Below are positions 57,801-64,000 of a DNA stretch of 64,000 nt, one piece after another; the first letter of the stretch is position 1; every line of letters begins with the position of its first letter. The DNA lies in the NCBI GenBank assembly GCA_026874595.1, contig CM049315.1, positions 9,957,664 through 10,021,663 of the forward strand, read 5' to 3'. Source of the stretch: Sipunculus nudus (Eukaryota > Annelida > Sipuncula > Golfingiida > Sipunculidae). Under the pieces are notes generated by a model that was given only the letters and a program-made list of their open reading frames with translations, searched no databases and was not told the DNA's origin. Made by a program: the position numbers and the translations under genes.

Positions 57801-58417
57801 AACTCAAGAGACCAACTGATTCACGCTATGACATGGAAGTATGCAAATAGGTGTGTGAACCTGTTTGTGTTATAAGTCATAGCAATAGATAACTTTATAT
57901 ACTAGATATAATATTATATATAATAGATAGCTTTATATACTGCATGTTGGTTGATGTGTATGTATATTGTGCTTTCAAATTTGTCTAGTACCTATATATA
58001 TAGCTTTTATCCAGTACCAATGAGGACACAGCAAATTAAATAATACAAAATATTAGGTGAATCTTGTTAGAGATTTTTATATTTATCCTTTTGTTAGCTT
58101 AAATAAGGTTTTTCAACAGATTAGCAAACCAACAGTATTGCATTAGGCAAATATTTGTGCTCTGATTTCTTGCGTAGATCGCAGATGCCTCAGAGTTTGA
58201 ATGTTCATTACAGCTCCAATTTTAATGTATAATTTCAGTGTACTTTATTATAACAAGATCCATTGATTCATATACAAGCAGATGTTATCTTACTGATAAC
58301 AGTGTACAAATGACATTGAACAGCCAATGTCATCAGTTCACTGTCAGAGGTCAAGGTCATGCAGCCCAAGGTCATGTGGTGTAAATATATTTTTATTTCA
58401 TTGCAGGTAACAGATAA
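22355..58417 (+). CDS. HMMR: HMMR / RHAMM, mitotic coiled-coil protein (19 coding exons, complete)
   Basis: Coding exons: 22355-22400, 25654-25749, 33796-33911, 34409-34474, 34918-35106, 35813-36014, 36869-36934, 37921-37994, 39010-39188, 43950-44036, 45055-45171, 45927-45997, 46767-46915, 48363-49546, 50065-50220, 50997-51045, 54838-55014, 56015-56180, 58407-58417. All junctions are GT-AG and phase-consistent; total 3201 bases, 1066 residues plus stop. Human HMMR is 724 residues; the excess is mostly in the 1184-base exon 14. Landmarks: [12 protein letters not shown] start; PVGAYN and PGPGAF motifs near the N terminus; long heptad coiled coils; [47 protein letters not shown] end. In vertebrates HMMR binds spindle microtubules and the centrosome and has a cell-surface hyaluronan role. 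In this organism only the cytoskeletal role can be assumed. Confidence 0.95.
22848..23389 (+). mobile_element. 9-bp-TSD MITE with tRNA-like segment, copy C (inverted relative to A and B)
   Basis: Begins GCAGAACTATAGAAAC and ends GTTCTATAGTGGCTCC. The 9-bp target duplication TTTTTATTG is exact at 22839-22847 and 23390-23398. The tRNA-Arg-like segment reads forward: A-box-like GGCTCACTTAGTAGCG (23175-23190), GGGCTCCTAGTCCAGAG, B box GGTTTGATTCC (23218-23228). A sharp GGGGGTGTGGGGGCGGAGCC tract lies in the middle. Confidence 0.88.
24153..25054. mobile_element. Non-autonomous hAT-type element
   Basis: Ends TAGTGGTGGGAGTCGGTT and TCGACCCACCACTA are inverted repeats of the TAGTGGTGGG type common in hAT elements. 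The flanking 8-mers CCTACCAG (24145-24152) and CGTACCAG (25055-25062) match at 7 of 8 positions, the hAT target-duplication length. An internal GATCGATGATCGATTATTAA palindromic block lies near the left end. No intact transposase is seen. Confidence 0.8.
25654..25749 (+). CDS. HMMR: HMMR exon 2
   Basis: Acceptor TTATTTCAG, donor GTTTGT. It encodes [15 protein letters not shown] and [11 protein letters not shown] (residues 16-48), matching the human CAPSPGAYDVK and FQKSQRF landmarks. Confidence 0.94.
26123..26565. mobile_element. TA-flanked MITE, copy 2
   Basis: Ends CTGTGGTTGGC and GGCAACCACGG with TA on both sides (26121-26122 and 26566-26567). The TTCGCGA blocks of copy 1 are decayed here (TTTTCGCAATTT, ATTTGCGAATATTGTGAAG). 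Confidence 0.78.
28777..32031. mobile_element. 3255-bp TIR element with five internal 16-bp motifs
   Basis: Ends GGGCACTTTCACACCAAAGG and CCTTTTGTGTAAAAGTGCCC are inverted repeats over about 22 bp with two mismatches. The host repeat reads TTAG on both sides (28773-28776 and 32032-32035), and copy 2 of that repeat has a single TTAG at the same point, so the insertion is precise. A TTA or TTAG duplication fits a PIF/Harbinger-like or other DDE element; no transposase is recognised. The exact 16-mer TGTCCTCTCCAGTACA occurs at 29177-29192, 29357-29372, 29521-29536, 31471-31486 and inverted at 29861-29876, mostly preceded by TGTTAAAA. Confidence 0.9.
30850..30893. repeat. TA microsatellite
   Basis: About 20 TA units inside the 3255-bp element. 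Confidence 0.95.
33796..33911 (+). CDS. HMMR: HMMR exon 3
   Basis: Acceptor TTTAACAG, donor GTAAGT. It encodes [11 protein letters not shown], a second PG-x-GA-[FY] motif, then a Ser/Thr/Pro-rich basic linker (residues 48-86). It lies 8 kb from exon 2 but joins in frame. Confidence 0.9.
34409..34474 (+). CDS. HMMR: HMMR exon 4
   Basis: Acceptor TCCTACAG, donor GTATTT. Phase 0 on both sides. It encodes [20 protein letters not shown] and leads into the coiled coil (residues 87-108). Confidence 0.9.
34918..35106 (+). CDS. HMMR: HMMR exon 5 (coiled coil)
   Basis: Acceptor CTGAATAG, donor GTATCA. It encodes [15 protein letters not shown] and heptads to NEHLKHK (residues 109-171), aligned with human EIRVLLQERGAQDRRI. 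Confidence 0.93.
35813..36014 (+). CDS. HMMR: HMMR exon 6 (coiled coil)
   Basis: Acceptor TGTTTCAG, donor GTATGG after G (split Glu codon). Residues 172-239 are a charged coiled coil that includes [14 protein letters not shown], similar to the human KNDEILSLKQSLEE block. Confidence 0.93.
36015..36868. other. HMMR intron 6
   Basis: AT-rich. A 135-codon open stretch (36354-36761) has no recognisable family and no homopolymer-free codon pattern that would argue for a gene. Confidence 0.5.
36869..36934 (+). CDS. HMMR: HMMR exon 7
   Basis: Acceptor TTTTACAG, donor GTAATT. It encodes [20 protein letters not shown] (residues 239-261); both junctions split codons after base 1. Confidence 0.9.
37921..37994 (+). 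CDS. HMMR: HMMR exon 8
   Basis: Acceptor ACAAATAG, donor GTAAAG. It encodes [20 protein letters not shown] (residues 261-285). Confidence 0.88.
38685..38847. mobile_element. Short MITE, CAGTGAAGCCTGT family
   Basis: Ends CAGTGAAGCCTGTGTTTTAA and GACAGGTTCCACTG are imperfect inverted repeats. The interior consists of 'AAGACCACCT / GGTGGTCTTA' complementary blocks, the fold typical of mariner-type MITEs with CAGT ends. No clear target duplication remains. Confidence 0.65.
39010..39188 (+). CDS. HMMR: HMMR exon 9 (3' end duplicated in the intron)
   Basis: Acceptor TGTTCCAG, donor GTCAGT. It encodes a coiled coil, residues 286-345, ending QVALAEYR. The last 25 bases and the donor are repeated 116 bases downstream. 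The first donor is preferred because it keeps frame with exon 10 (AG|C = Ser). Confidence 0.93.
39164..39378. repeat. 116-bp tandem duplication across the HMMR exon 9 donor
   Basis: Copy 1 (39164-39279) contains the last 25 bases of exon 9, the donor GTCAGT and the first ~90 intron bases. Copy 2 (39280-39378) repeats these with about 10-15% change outside an unaltered exon-derived core (GCCAGGTCGCCCTGGCTGAA). Confidence 0.92.
39379..43949. other. HMMR intron 9
   Basis: Holds the second, uninterrupted 3.1-kb repeat (40741-43849). In 39379-40740 I see nothing recognisable apart from AT-rich sequence and open stretches without family resemblance. Confidence 0.65.
40741..43849. repeat. GTCCGTCC-headed 3.1-kb repeat, copy 2 (uninterrupted, empty site)
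   Basis: Collinear with copy 1 at only a few differences per 100 bases in the distal half. The head has a longer CCGT/CTGT tract (40788-40855). At about 42505 it reads AATTAGCACAATG with no insertion, the empty counterpart of the 28777-32031 element. Two internal ~685-bp units start near 40862 and 41546. Confidence 0.88.
43950..44036 (+). CDS. HMMR: HMMR exon 10
   Basis: Acceptor TGTTACAG, donor GTACTC. It encodes [20 protein letters not shown] and QEDQDFI (residues 345-374). Confidence 0.92.
44282..44655. mobile_element. TA-flanked MITE, copy 3
   Basis: Ends CCGTGGTTGGTTTCC and AACAAGGCATCCACAG with TA on both sides (44280-44281 and 44656-44657). The interior TTTCGAGAGGGTTCCATTTTCC matches the 'GCGAGGGTGTCATTTTCGCG' block of copy 1. 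Confidence 0.75.
45055..45171 (+). CDS. HMMR: HMMR exon 11
   Basis: Acceptor TGTTACAG, donor GTAAGT. It encodes a charged coiled coil from [16 protein letters not shown] to VKVTQLQE (residues 374-413). Confidence 0.92.
45927..45997 (+). CDS. HMMR: HMMR exon 12
   Basis: Acceptor AATTTCAG, donor GTGAGT. It encodes [20 protein letters not shown] (residues 413-437). Confidence 0.91.
46767..46915 (+). CDS. HMMR: HMMR exon 13
   Basis: Acceptor GTTTACAG, donor GTTGGC. It encodes [20 protein letters not shown] to LLKTLSYHK (residues 437-486). Confidence 0.92.
46916..48362. other. HMMR intron 13
   Basis: AT-rich. No repeat family, RNA gene or exon is recognised. Confidence 0.6.
48363..49546 (+). 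CDS. HMMR: HMMR exon 14 (1184 bp, main coiled-coil exon)
   Basis: Acceptor CTTTTCAG, donor GTAAGG. It encodes about 395 residues (487-881) of uninterrupted acidic/basic heptads, rich in Glu, Lys, Gln and Leu, with no Pro-rich break. It accounts for most of the size excess over human HMMR. There is no obvious nucleotide-level internal tandem repeat, so expansion by recent unit duplication is not evident. Confidence 0.95.
49547..50996. other. HMMR introns 14 and 15 (around exon 15)
   Basis: Intron sequence at 49547-50064 and 50221-50996. Nothing recognised. Confidence 0.6.
50065..50220 (+). CDS. HMMR: HMMR exon 15
   Basis: Acceptor TGTTCCAG, donor GTGAGT. It encodes [20 protein letters not shown] and a further coil ending EHLQQEVAK (residues 881-933). 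A short CAG run encodes four Gln. Confidence 0.93.
50997..51045 (+). CDS. HMMR: HMMR exon 16
   Basis: Acceptor CCACCAG, donor GTTAGT. It encodes [16 protein letters not shown] (residues 933-949), the counterpart of human KWRLLYEELYNKTKPFQ and diagnostic for HMMR. Confidence 0.96.
51046..54837. other. HMMR intron 16
   Basis: Holds the third GTCCGTCC-headed repeat (51782-54396). The segment 51240-51530 is less AT-rich, and on the minus strand has a weak A-box/B-box-like pair (TGGTCTAGGAGC, GAGTTCCCATC), possibly an old SINE. Nothing else is recognised. Confidence 0.55.
51782..54396. repeat. GTCCGTCC-headed repeat, copy 3 (diverged)
   Basis: Same head (TAGCTCAGCTGACTATAAGT, then eight or so CCGT units) and same tail (AGCTGAGCGTCGTGACCCAT then AGGTCCCTTGTTT). 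It is more diverged than copies 1 and 2 and differs in the middle (53200-54350). The tail palindrome carries one change (CCCATAGG). Both internal ~685-bp units are present (about 51927 and 52608). Confidence 0.82.
54838..55014 (+). CDS. HMMR: HMMR exon 17 (contains the conserved basic motif)
   Basis: Acceptor TTTTCCAG, donor GTTGGT; 59 codons in phase 0 (residues 950-1008). It encodes [14 protein letters not shown], then [31 protein letters not shown], identical to a human hyaluronan-binding B(X7)B motif, is at 54958-54990 (residues 990-1000). Confidence 0.97.
55015..56014. other. HMMR intron 17
   Basis: AT-rich with nothing recognised. Confidence 0.6.
56015..56180 (+). CDS. HMMR: HMMR exon 18 (C-terminal, KEN box)
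   Basis: Acceptor TGTGCAG, donor GTCAGT. It encodes [25 protein letters not shown] and [14 protein letters not shown]. The KEN tripeptide (56144-56152, residues 1052-1054) followed by TP/SP sites sits where the human protein has SKENFALKTPLKEG. KEN boxes are APC/C degrons in other mitotic proteins. Confidence 0.96.
56181..58406. other. HMMR intron 18
   Basis: Holds a TTAA-flanked MITE (57119-57603). Elsewhere AT-rich with nothing recognised. Confidence 0.6.
57119..57603. mobile_element. TTAA-flanked MITE
   Basis: TTAA at 57115-57118 and 57604-57607 flanks the ends AGGGGCCCAATCACC and CTGATTATGTCCCT, which are imperfect inverted repeats. A TTAA target is characteristic of piggyBac-type elements. 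There is no coding capacity. Confidence 0.6.
58407..58417 (+). CDS. HMMR: HMMR exon 19 (stop codon exon)
   Basis: Acceptor CATTGCAG. The split codon G|GT gives Gly, then AAC AGA TAA, so the protein ends KEGNR. The human protein continues GNTNCYR, so this C terminus is a little shorter. If the acceptor is wrong, the protein would end in or after exon 18. Confidence 0.85.
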
Positions 58418-59050
58418 GACTGAATAACATTAACATGATGAAGCACACCATCAGCACTATCATTTCATCACTAACCAGCGCAACCATCATCCGCCAAGGT
58501 GAAGACCAGCTCATTGTTTAATGCCTCCAATACCTGTGTGGTAATCATCCATTCATGTGAATGCAAGAATATTATATAATATCTCCAATACCTGTGTGGC
58601 CATCATTTTCTCATGATGTGAATGGAAGCACATTATTCAATATCTTTATACTTTGTAGCTGTCATCCATGCTTGTAAGGGCCACCACATTGTAATATATC
58701 TCAGATACCTGTGCAGCCATTATGTACTCAGGTGAATGCCACCACATCATAAAATGATATTTTGAATACACTACATATCGGCCCTTTAATGATCGTTGAA
58801 GTTTGAATGATATTGTATGTAGTTGATTGTGATTAGATAATAGTTTTGTATGTGTTATTTAGTTTCATGTGAGTAGTTTTAGATTTGTGTTTCCTTACCA
58901 ACTGCCCAGTTAAAAATGCAGAATATCATTTTGATTTAATTAAATTTGTAATTTTATCGGTGTGGTTGCCTTTTTGTAGGCCAGGCTTTTAAATTTGTGA
59001 TATTTGCAAAAGGGAAATTGTTGCAAAAATAAACCTTTGTGTATAAGAGG
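58418..59050 (+). other. HMMR: HMMR 3' untranslated region (inferred)
   Basis: Noncoding sequence after the stop. It begins with about four loosely repeated blocks built on 'aatacctgtgtgg' and 'atgtgaatg' (58525-58745). The first good polyadenylation signal, AATAAA, is at 59028-59033. The 3' part (58955-59033) resembles one end of the TTCGCGAGG MITE family described elsewhere in this window. Confidence 0.55.
59028..59033 (+). terminator. HMMR: Candidate HMMR polyadenylation signal
   Basis: AATAAA lies about 610 bases after the HMMR stop, within MITE-like sequence. A GT-rich stretch follows. This is position-based only. Confidence 0.4.
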
Positions 59051-59378
59051 CCCAATCACTGAAGGCCAAAGGAAAAAGATTGATATGATATATGTATGTA
59101 ACCTTGATATGAAAGACTGCTATCATCAGTTATATGAGATTTGTCAAATAATTTGCTAATAACGAAAAATAACTGCCACTTGTTCGGTGTTCTCTTAAGT
59201 CTCCATCCAATTGTTACAGTTTTGCCTTCATATTTAATATAATTAATTCATATAATAATGGGACTGCACAGATGATTGCAAAAACTGAACCCTCAAAAAT
59301 CATCACAAAAGTGTAAATAAAAAAATTTAATTTCTTCAGTAAGAAGCCACCCATAGTAATAAACATACGGACTCTCAT

Positions 59379-59610
59379 TAGACATTGTTTTATCAGAGCC
59401 CTCAGTGTCAGTTCTGATAAGCCTGATTAATCAAATGTGGGAATCCCTGATTTTTGCATATAAATTATGTTATATGGCATAACTTGGTACTCTCACCGAC
59501 TGTCACTAGACATTGTTTTATCAGAGCCCTCAGTTGTCAGTTCTGATAAGCCTGACTAATCAAATGTGGGAATCTGTGATATTTGCATAATTATGGAATA
59601 ACCTAGTACC
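59379..59610. repeat. 128-bp-period tandem duplication
   Basis: TAGACATTGTTTTATCAGAG through AATCAAATGTGGGAATC is repeated at 59379 and 59507 with a few substitutions and small indels. Confidence 0.9.
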
Positions 59611-60042
59611 CTAGATAGAATAGTTCCATTATCAATTTACCCATCAATATTTCATGGCAAGTGCTATAAAGTTTTTAAAGATTGATATGGGAAATAAAGC
59701 ACATCTGAAGCATCTTGCCACTCATGCCTTCATGCAGTCAGAACACAACACATTTTAATCCCTGAAAAAAATGCTACTAACCTTTGGAAAGTTTTAACCT
59801 GCATTAACCTTTGAAAACTTGATACTTTGAACACATTACTGTGAAACCGTGTTGGCATATATTTAAATTTACTGAATTTCCCACTGGAAAGATATCAATG
59901 CTTTATCGCTGATAAGTTTTAGTGTCTGGTGAACAAGTGATTTGAAAATCCCCACTGATAGTTGGCCATAATTTTCCTGGGGATTTGTTACTAATTGTGA
60001 TTATCATTCATTTTATTGGCCTGTGCTTTACTTTTGATTGTG

Positions 60043-60686
60043 CACAGGCGCTTGAATCACTATTTGTGTTGATCTTGGTTTAAATAGTGTTCAATTTACC
60101 TTAACACCAATCCCCTTGTGTTTAATGAGCTTTAAACCATGTTATATTGTTTGCCGGTACTTGTTTATATGATAGATACACAAGGCCGGCATCCAAGTCT
60201 GCGGATGCAGTAATACAAGTAATCAATTGAAATTCTCAAATATTTCAAAGATTTTCGAGGGAAGAAACTTAGTGTATAATGGCCAGTTCTTCATTCTATA
60301 AAACATAAACAATTCCAATACACACAGTGTACTTGTAATGAGCTCTTATTTGTAACTAGTCTGCATCCATTAAGCAGCTGTTACCCCAAACAAGGAAATC
60401 CCCATGTATCTTGGTCAGCAGTAAGGATTCCCCCCTGGAACCTAACACCTGATTGGTTGATAATGATGGAAATAGTAATCTGGGATAAATCTGTCTGTTC
60501 GTCGCTTAATTGATACAGACTCGTCCGCAGACTTGGATGCCGGCCTTGTGTATCTATTATATAAACAAGTACCCGCAAACGATATTACATGGTTTAAAGC
60601 TCATTCAACGGTAGGGGATTGTTGTAAAGGTAAATTGAACACTATTTAAACCAAGATCAACACAAATAGCGATTCAAGCGCCTGTG
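60043..60686. repeat. Inverted repeat, 163-bp arms
   Basis: The left arm 60043-60205 begins CACAGGCGCTTGAATC and ends CCAAGTCTGCGGA. The right arm 60524-60686 is its reverse complement with about 10-15 mismatches (for example CACAAGGCCGGC / GCCGGCCTTGTG). The loop is about 318 bp. Confidence 0.92.
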
Positions 60687-60956
60687 GATTGTGACATCAG
60701 GACTTTTTCCTCAAGTGTAGAAACTGATAGTGTAAAATGTAATTTTTTTCATGCGAGCATGAAGAAAATAGAAGCAGTAAAACGTCTCAGATCTGGATGT
60801 GCTTGATGTTTAATGGCACTGCAGTTGTCCATTCTTGAATATTTTTAAAACTTGAGTATAGAGTTAACTTATGTGGATTTTAATGTGACATTTATTCATA
60901 ACTTAATAAAAAATACCAAAAAATGTAGATGCAAGCTTTGTTTGATATTCATGTAC

Positions 60957-60993
60957 AGAGAGAGAGAAAGAGAGAGAGAGAGACAGAGAAAGA
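60957..60993. repeat. GA-rich microsatellite
   Basis: Interrupted AG dinucleotide run. Confidence 0.9.
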
Positions 60994-63000
60994 ACAATTT
61001 AAACAGCAGCATAATTGCTGTTCCCAAATACTTGTTCTTTATTGAATAACTAGAAAACGGTTCTCACATAAACAGGAGCCAATCAAGGAATTAGGCTGAT
61101 AGGGGATACATGTTGGAATGGAGAAAAGTATATTGTATATTGTTCATTTAATTTTGACCAATCATCACTTTAGTGATACAGCTGTGTATAAATGTTCTGC
61201 TAAACAGCAATCATGAAACAACAAACAAGGGTACATGTTGAGTAATTGTCTTTTTATTATTCCTTGCACACATTTATAAAAATAGAAGCCTATCATGCAC
61301 TGAGTATAAGCAGTATGCGGAGACAATGTGCATACCCAATTTTGGAAACTGATTTAATAATATTCAGAAAACCTCAAAGTTTGTGTCAGACAACATACAG
61401 AACATACATTACCATTTGGATCGTTATTACCCCAGGATATGTTGGGTTTTATATTAAGTAGATACGCTATCATAACAACTGATCTGGCTTGACGGTATCA
61501 GCTCAACATGATATGCCTATATCCAGTCGTGATATTGCATCCGTAGCCAAGTCGCCCCGTAAATAAAAGTAAAGTGAATGAGGTTATGTAACATTGGTAT
61601 AATGACAAAACCACCTAAGACCAGACACATACAAGATATACTAAAAAGGTTCTGTGGGTATACTTGTGTACCTTACTGTTGGCCTACTGGCCCCGTTGTA
61701 GCGATAACCCATTTATAACGTTTTGGACAACGCTGATAATATTCTGACTGAAGTGGTGCTTTGTCCTAGGCATAAGGCCGAGCCATGGGAGGCCTTGGCA
61801 GTCTGCCCTCGTGGTATGCAGCATATATGCAATGTGCGTATTCATATTAAGCAACATGCAAACACATAGGTAGGCCTATCGTTTTTGCGTGCGAGCCACG
61901 ACTTTTAGACGTTTTTCAAAAATCTTCCGCAGTGACCAGCTTGGCTTCAAAATGGTTTTAATAAACTCGTTTTGGACATTATTGTCGGATTAAACAGGTG
62001 TGTAAACCCGGATGCTAGGCTCAAAAGTGCACTTCTTGTACACATTTGTCCATACGTAATTCAATAACCGCAATTATACAAAAAAAAAACATTCGTGTCC
62101 ATATCGCCTCAAGTTTGCGTGCGACACCTGTCCGATGTTACCACCATCTATTAATATTCATCGCTTTATAAGATTTTATGGCATTTAATCGACTGGGATG
62201 ATAGAACAACATACTATAATTTACATACATGAAATCATACATAACAGTTTACATACATTCAGTTATTAAAATGTTGCCAAATTTGTTCAACTCCCCTTCT
62301 GGTTTGGTCCGATTTTACACCCTGTCCCATATGAGCACTTTTGTTTGAAACTACGTGTAATTTCAAAACGGTTTGCATCGATCCCATTCGATATAGATAC
62401 CACAATACCTTGCACTATCTGCGTCTGCTCATCACAAAATAAGGACTATAATTCAAATCCCATGCCAGAAACGAGGGCAGCTGGCACAGCAAATAAAATT
62501 TTGTTCATGCGTTCCATTTTAGACCCATGTTTAGCTAATGCGCTTATCCCTGTTTAGTTGAAGTACTTGCATTAGATTCTGATCGAGTAGTTACATTTAA
62601 TTCTGACGAAGTAATTGTGTCAAATTCTTATTGATGTTTGACCCCAAATCATACGTGATAACAATATCACAATATATAGTAACTTTCATAATTAAACTGG
62701 ATGCTAAGAGAATGTTATTTTCCAGCCACCGTCCATATTGCGTTAATGTATTGATGCATCTGTATCTGCTAGTATAATTAAAAAGAAGTATGTTCAACTA
62801 TACAATGCATGCGGGTAGACTCGATGATCATCACTAAAACTAATGCATTTTCCTCTTCACATGCCAGCAAAGGCCACATAAGTAGGCTTACAACGTTTGA
62901 ATTACTAGCCCTGATAGACCATGACAATCACTGGAGGTATACATTACGCACAATTTGTAGCACATGGTTGAATTATGAAATTCCCTGGCTCCTGTACCGG

Positions 63001-63999
63001 TTATGCGCTACTCTCTACGTATCTGTCAGATCGACCGAGGGTTACAACCCGGAGTTGTTTGTAGTGATCATTACAAAGCCATAAACGCTGACCTCCATAT
63101 CTCAATCTGCGTAACGGACCAAATTTTCCAGCACTGTCCATGAGATTCAAAAACTGCCTTAAATCTTCTCTGTTAAAGCTTACCGAGGTCGCATTTATGG
63201 CTTCTAAGGTTTCTGCAGCACTACCATGACTTAACCGATGTTGGTCTTTTCCGATTTGGAATTTTGACTTGTAGTCTGTAAGGAGGCTTTCTATCGTACG
63301 TATTACCGCCCGGTTTTGTCTTGCATACTGTGGTGACACTACTGAGGAATCAATCGTGTGCTCCAGCAATCGGAAGACATTCATCACGTGACTTCCATAT
63401 TTCTTCATGAATTGGTCTGGTTTCCTCAAGCGGTAGCCCGGGGCATTTGTAAGGTGATAACCATCGGGGAACTCGCACAGCAGGTGAGCGGCGTACCCAT
63501 CAAACAACAGACTGGATACAAACAATGTATGATCATTATCGAATGACAGGCCATCTCGGTTTACAGGTAGCACTATAAACAGCTTTGGACATCCAGAGAA
63601 ATCCTCTGTTAACCCTTTTGCGTTTTTAGGTTTGATTGTAGCATTTGGTAAGCATGATTCTTTGATAATCCCACGGAGCACGGCCCTTCCATCAGGCATA
63701 ACATGGGCATTTGGACAAACCACATGTTCCCTATGACGAAAGTCCTGTATCAAGCCGCGGGCGCTCAGCTTGTGGGGAGACTTAGAACGTTGCATGTGAC
63801 AGCCGGGACACATCAAAGTATCGAGTTCTACTGTTCCGAGACCTTCAAAACGCCCCGCTACGCTGTTTATCAAATCCTGTATCATCTTCATCATGCAACA
63901 TGGGTGGCGACCCCGCACGGTTATCACCATACTGCGCTTATGAGGAATCAACTCAAAGTGTACACGATGTATCAAGGTAAGGTTCTGCTTTTCGATCAT
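63001..63999 (-). CDS. C-terminal part of a large protein, possibly Roco/MFHAS1-like
   Basis: An open frame of 332 codons with no intron, ending in TAA at 63003-63001. The Met at 63999 lies at the window edge and is probably internal. Visible motifs: ITVRGRHPCCMM (residues 26-37), CPGC (64-67), VVCPNAH (93-99), CPKLFIVLP (137-145), FDGYAAHLLCEFPDGYHLTN (166-185), GYRLRKPDQFMKKYG (188-202) and a helical tail. The order 'short CPxC, second Cys-containing strand, LCE...H, GYxLxKPxxFxxKYG, helices' resembles, from memory, the C-terminal region of invertebrate Roco-type (ROC-COR, MFHAS1-like) proteins that are numerous in bivalves. That assignment is uncertain. The reading frame, codon evenness and length support a genuine protein. 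No ROC GTPase or kinase motif can be seen because the N-terminal part lies outside. Confidence 0.6.
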   Translation of the reverse strand: MIEKQNLTLIHRVHFELIPHKRSMVITVRGRHPCCMMKMIQDLINSVAGRFEGLGTVELDTLMCPGCHMQRSKSPHKLSARGLIQDFRHREHVVCPNAHVMPDGRAVLRGIIKESCLPNATIKPKNAKGLTEDFSGCPKLFIVLPVNRDGLSFDNDHTLFVSSLLFDGYAAHLLCEFPDGYHLTNAPGYRLRKPDQFMKKYGSHVMNVFRLLEHTIDSSVVSPQYARQNRAVIRTIESLLTDYKSKFQIGKDQHRLSHGSAAETLEAINATSVSFNREDLRQFLNLMDSAGKFGPLRRLRYGGQRLWLCNDHYKQLRVVTLGRSDRYVESSA

Positions 64000-64000
64000 T

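Larger units (their letters stand above)
59051..63000. other. Intergenic region downstream of HMMR
   Basis: Contains a 128-bp-period tandem duplication (59379-59610), a 163-bp-arm inverted repeat (60043-60686) and a GA-rich run (60957-60993). From 61000 to 63000 I recognise no gene, RNA or repeat family. The part nearest 63000 is presumably 3' UTR of the minus-strand gene. Confidence 0.55.

Overview
The window is eukaryotic, AT-rich and intron-dense. It looks like a metazoan genome, most probably a mollusc and likely a bivalve. The reasons are two clearly animal-type genes with many short GT-AG exons, and a dense load of short non-autonomous elements. Several of these elements look like families I know from bivalve genomes: a 'pearl'/Helitron-like array of ~180-bp units, GTCCGTCC-headed dispersed repeats, and TTCGCGAGG-type MITEs. 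The species assignment is an inference.

Gene layout. (1) Minus strand, 15544 down past position 1: IK (protein RED), a spliceosomal B-complex factor. Twelve exons are visible and join in frame to exactly 400 codons; the C-terminal part lies off the left edge. The first exon holds only ATG plus seven coding bases (M-P-E-R). (2) Plus strand, 22355-58417: HMMR (RHAMM), a mitotic microtubule/centrosome coiled-coil protein. All 19 coding exons can be joined in frame to 1066 residues plus a stop, including the conserved hyaluronan-binding-type basic motif and the C-terminal KEN box. (3) Minus strand at the right edge, 63999-63001: the last 332 codons of an intronless or long-exon protein. Its C-terminal pattern resembles that of Roco/MFHAS1-like proteins (tentative). 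IK and HMMR are divergent, with their start codons 6.8 kb apart.

Repeats fill the rest. IK introns carry two minisatellites (one starts exactly at the exon 9 splice donor), a TA-flanked MITE, the pearl-like array, a tRNA-derived SINE, a fold-back element and two copies (A, B) of a ~550-630-bp MITE with 9-bp target duplications and an embedded tRNA-Arg-like segment. The intergenic region (15545-22354) has microsatellites, a 3-kb complex of diverged units marked by the palindrome GGTGGCGCCACC, and a GAATTC-rich stretch. HMMR intron 1 has the third MITE copy (C, inverted) and a non-autonomous hAT element. HMMR introns 2, 9 and 16 each hold one copy of a 2.6-3.1-kb repeat. The intron 2 copy is interrupted by a 3255-bp element with terminal inverted repeats, and the intron 9 copy preserves its empty site. 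That element contains five exact copies of a 16-bp motif and is the best candidate for something undescribed. Downstream of HMMR lie a tandem duplication, a 163-bp-arm inverted repeat and long stretches in which I recognise nothing.
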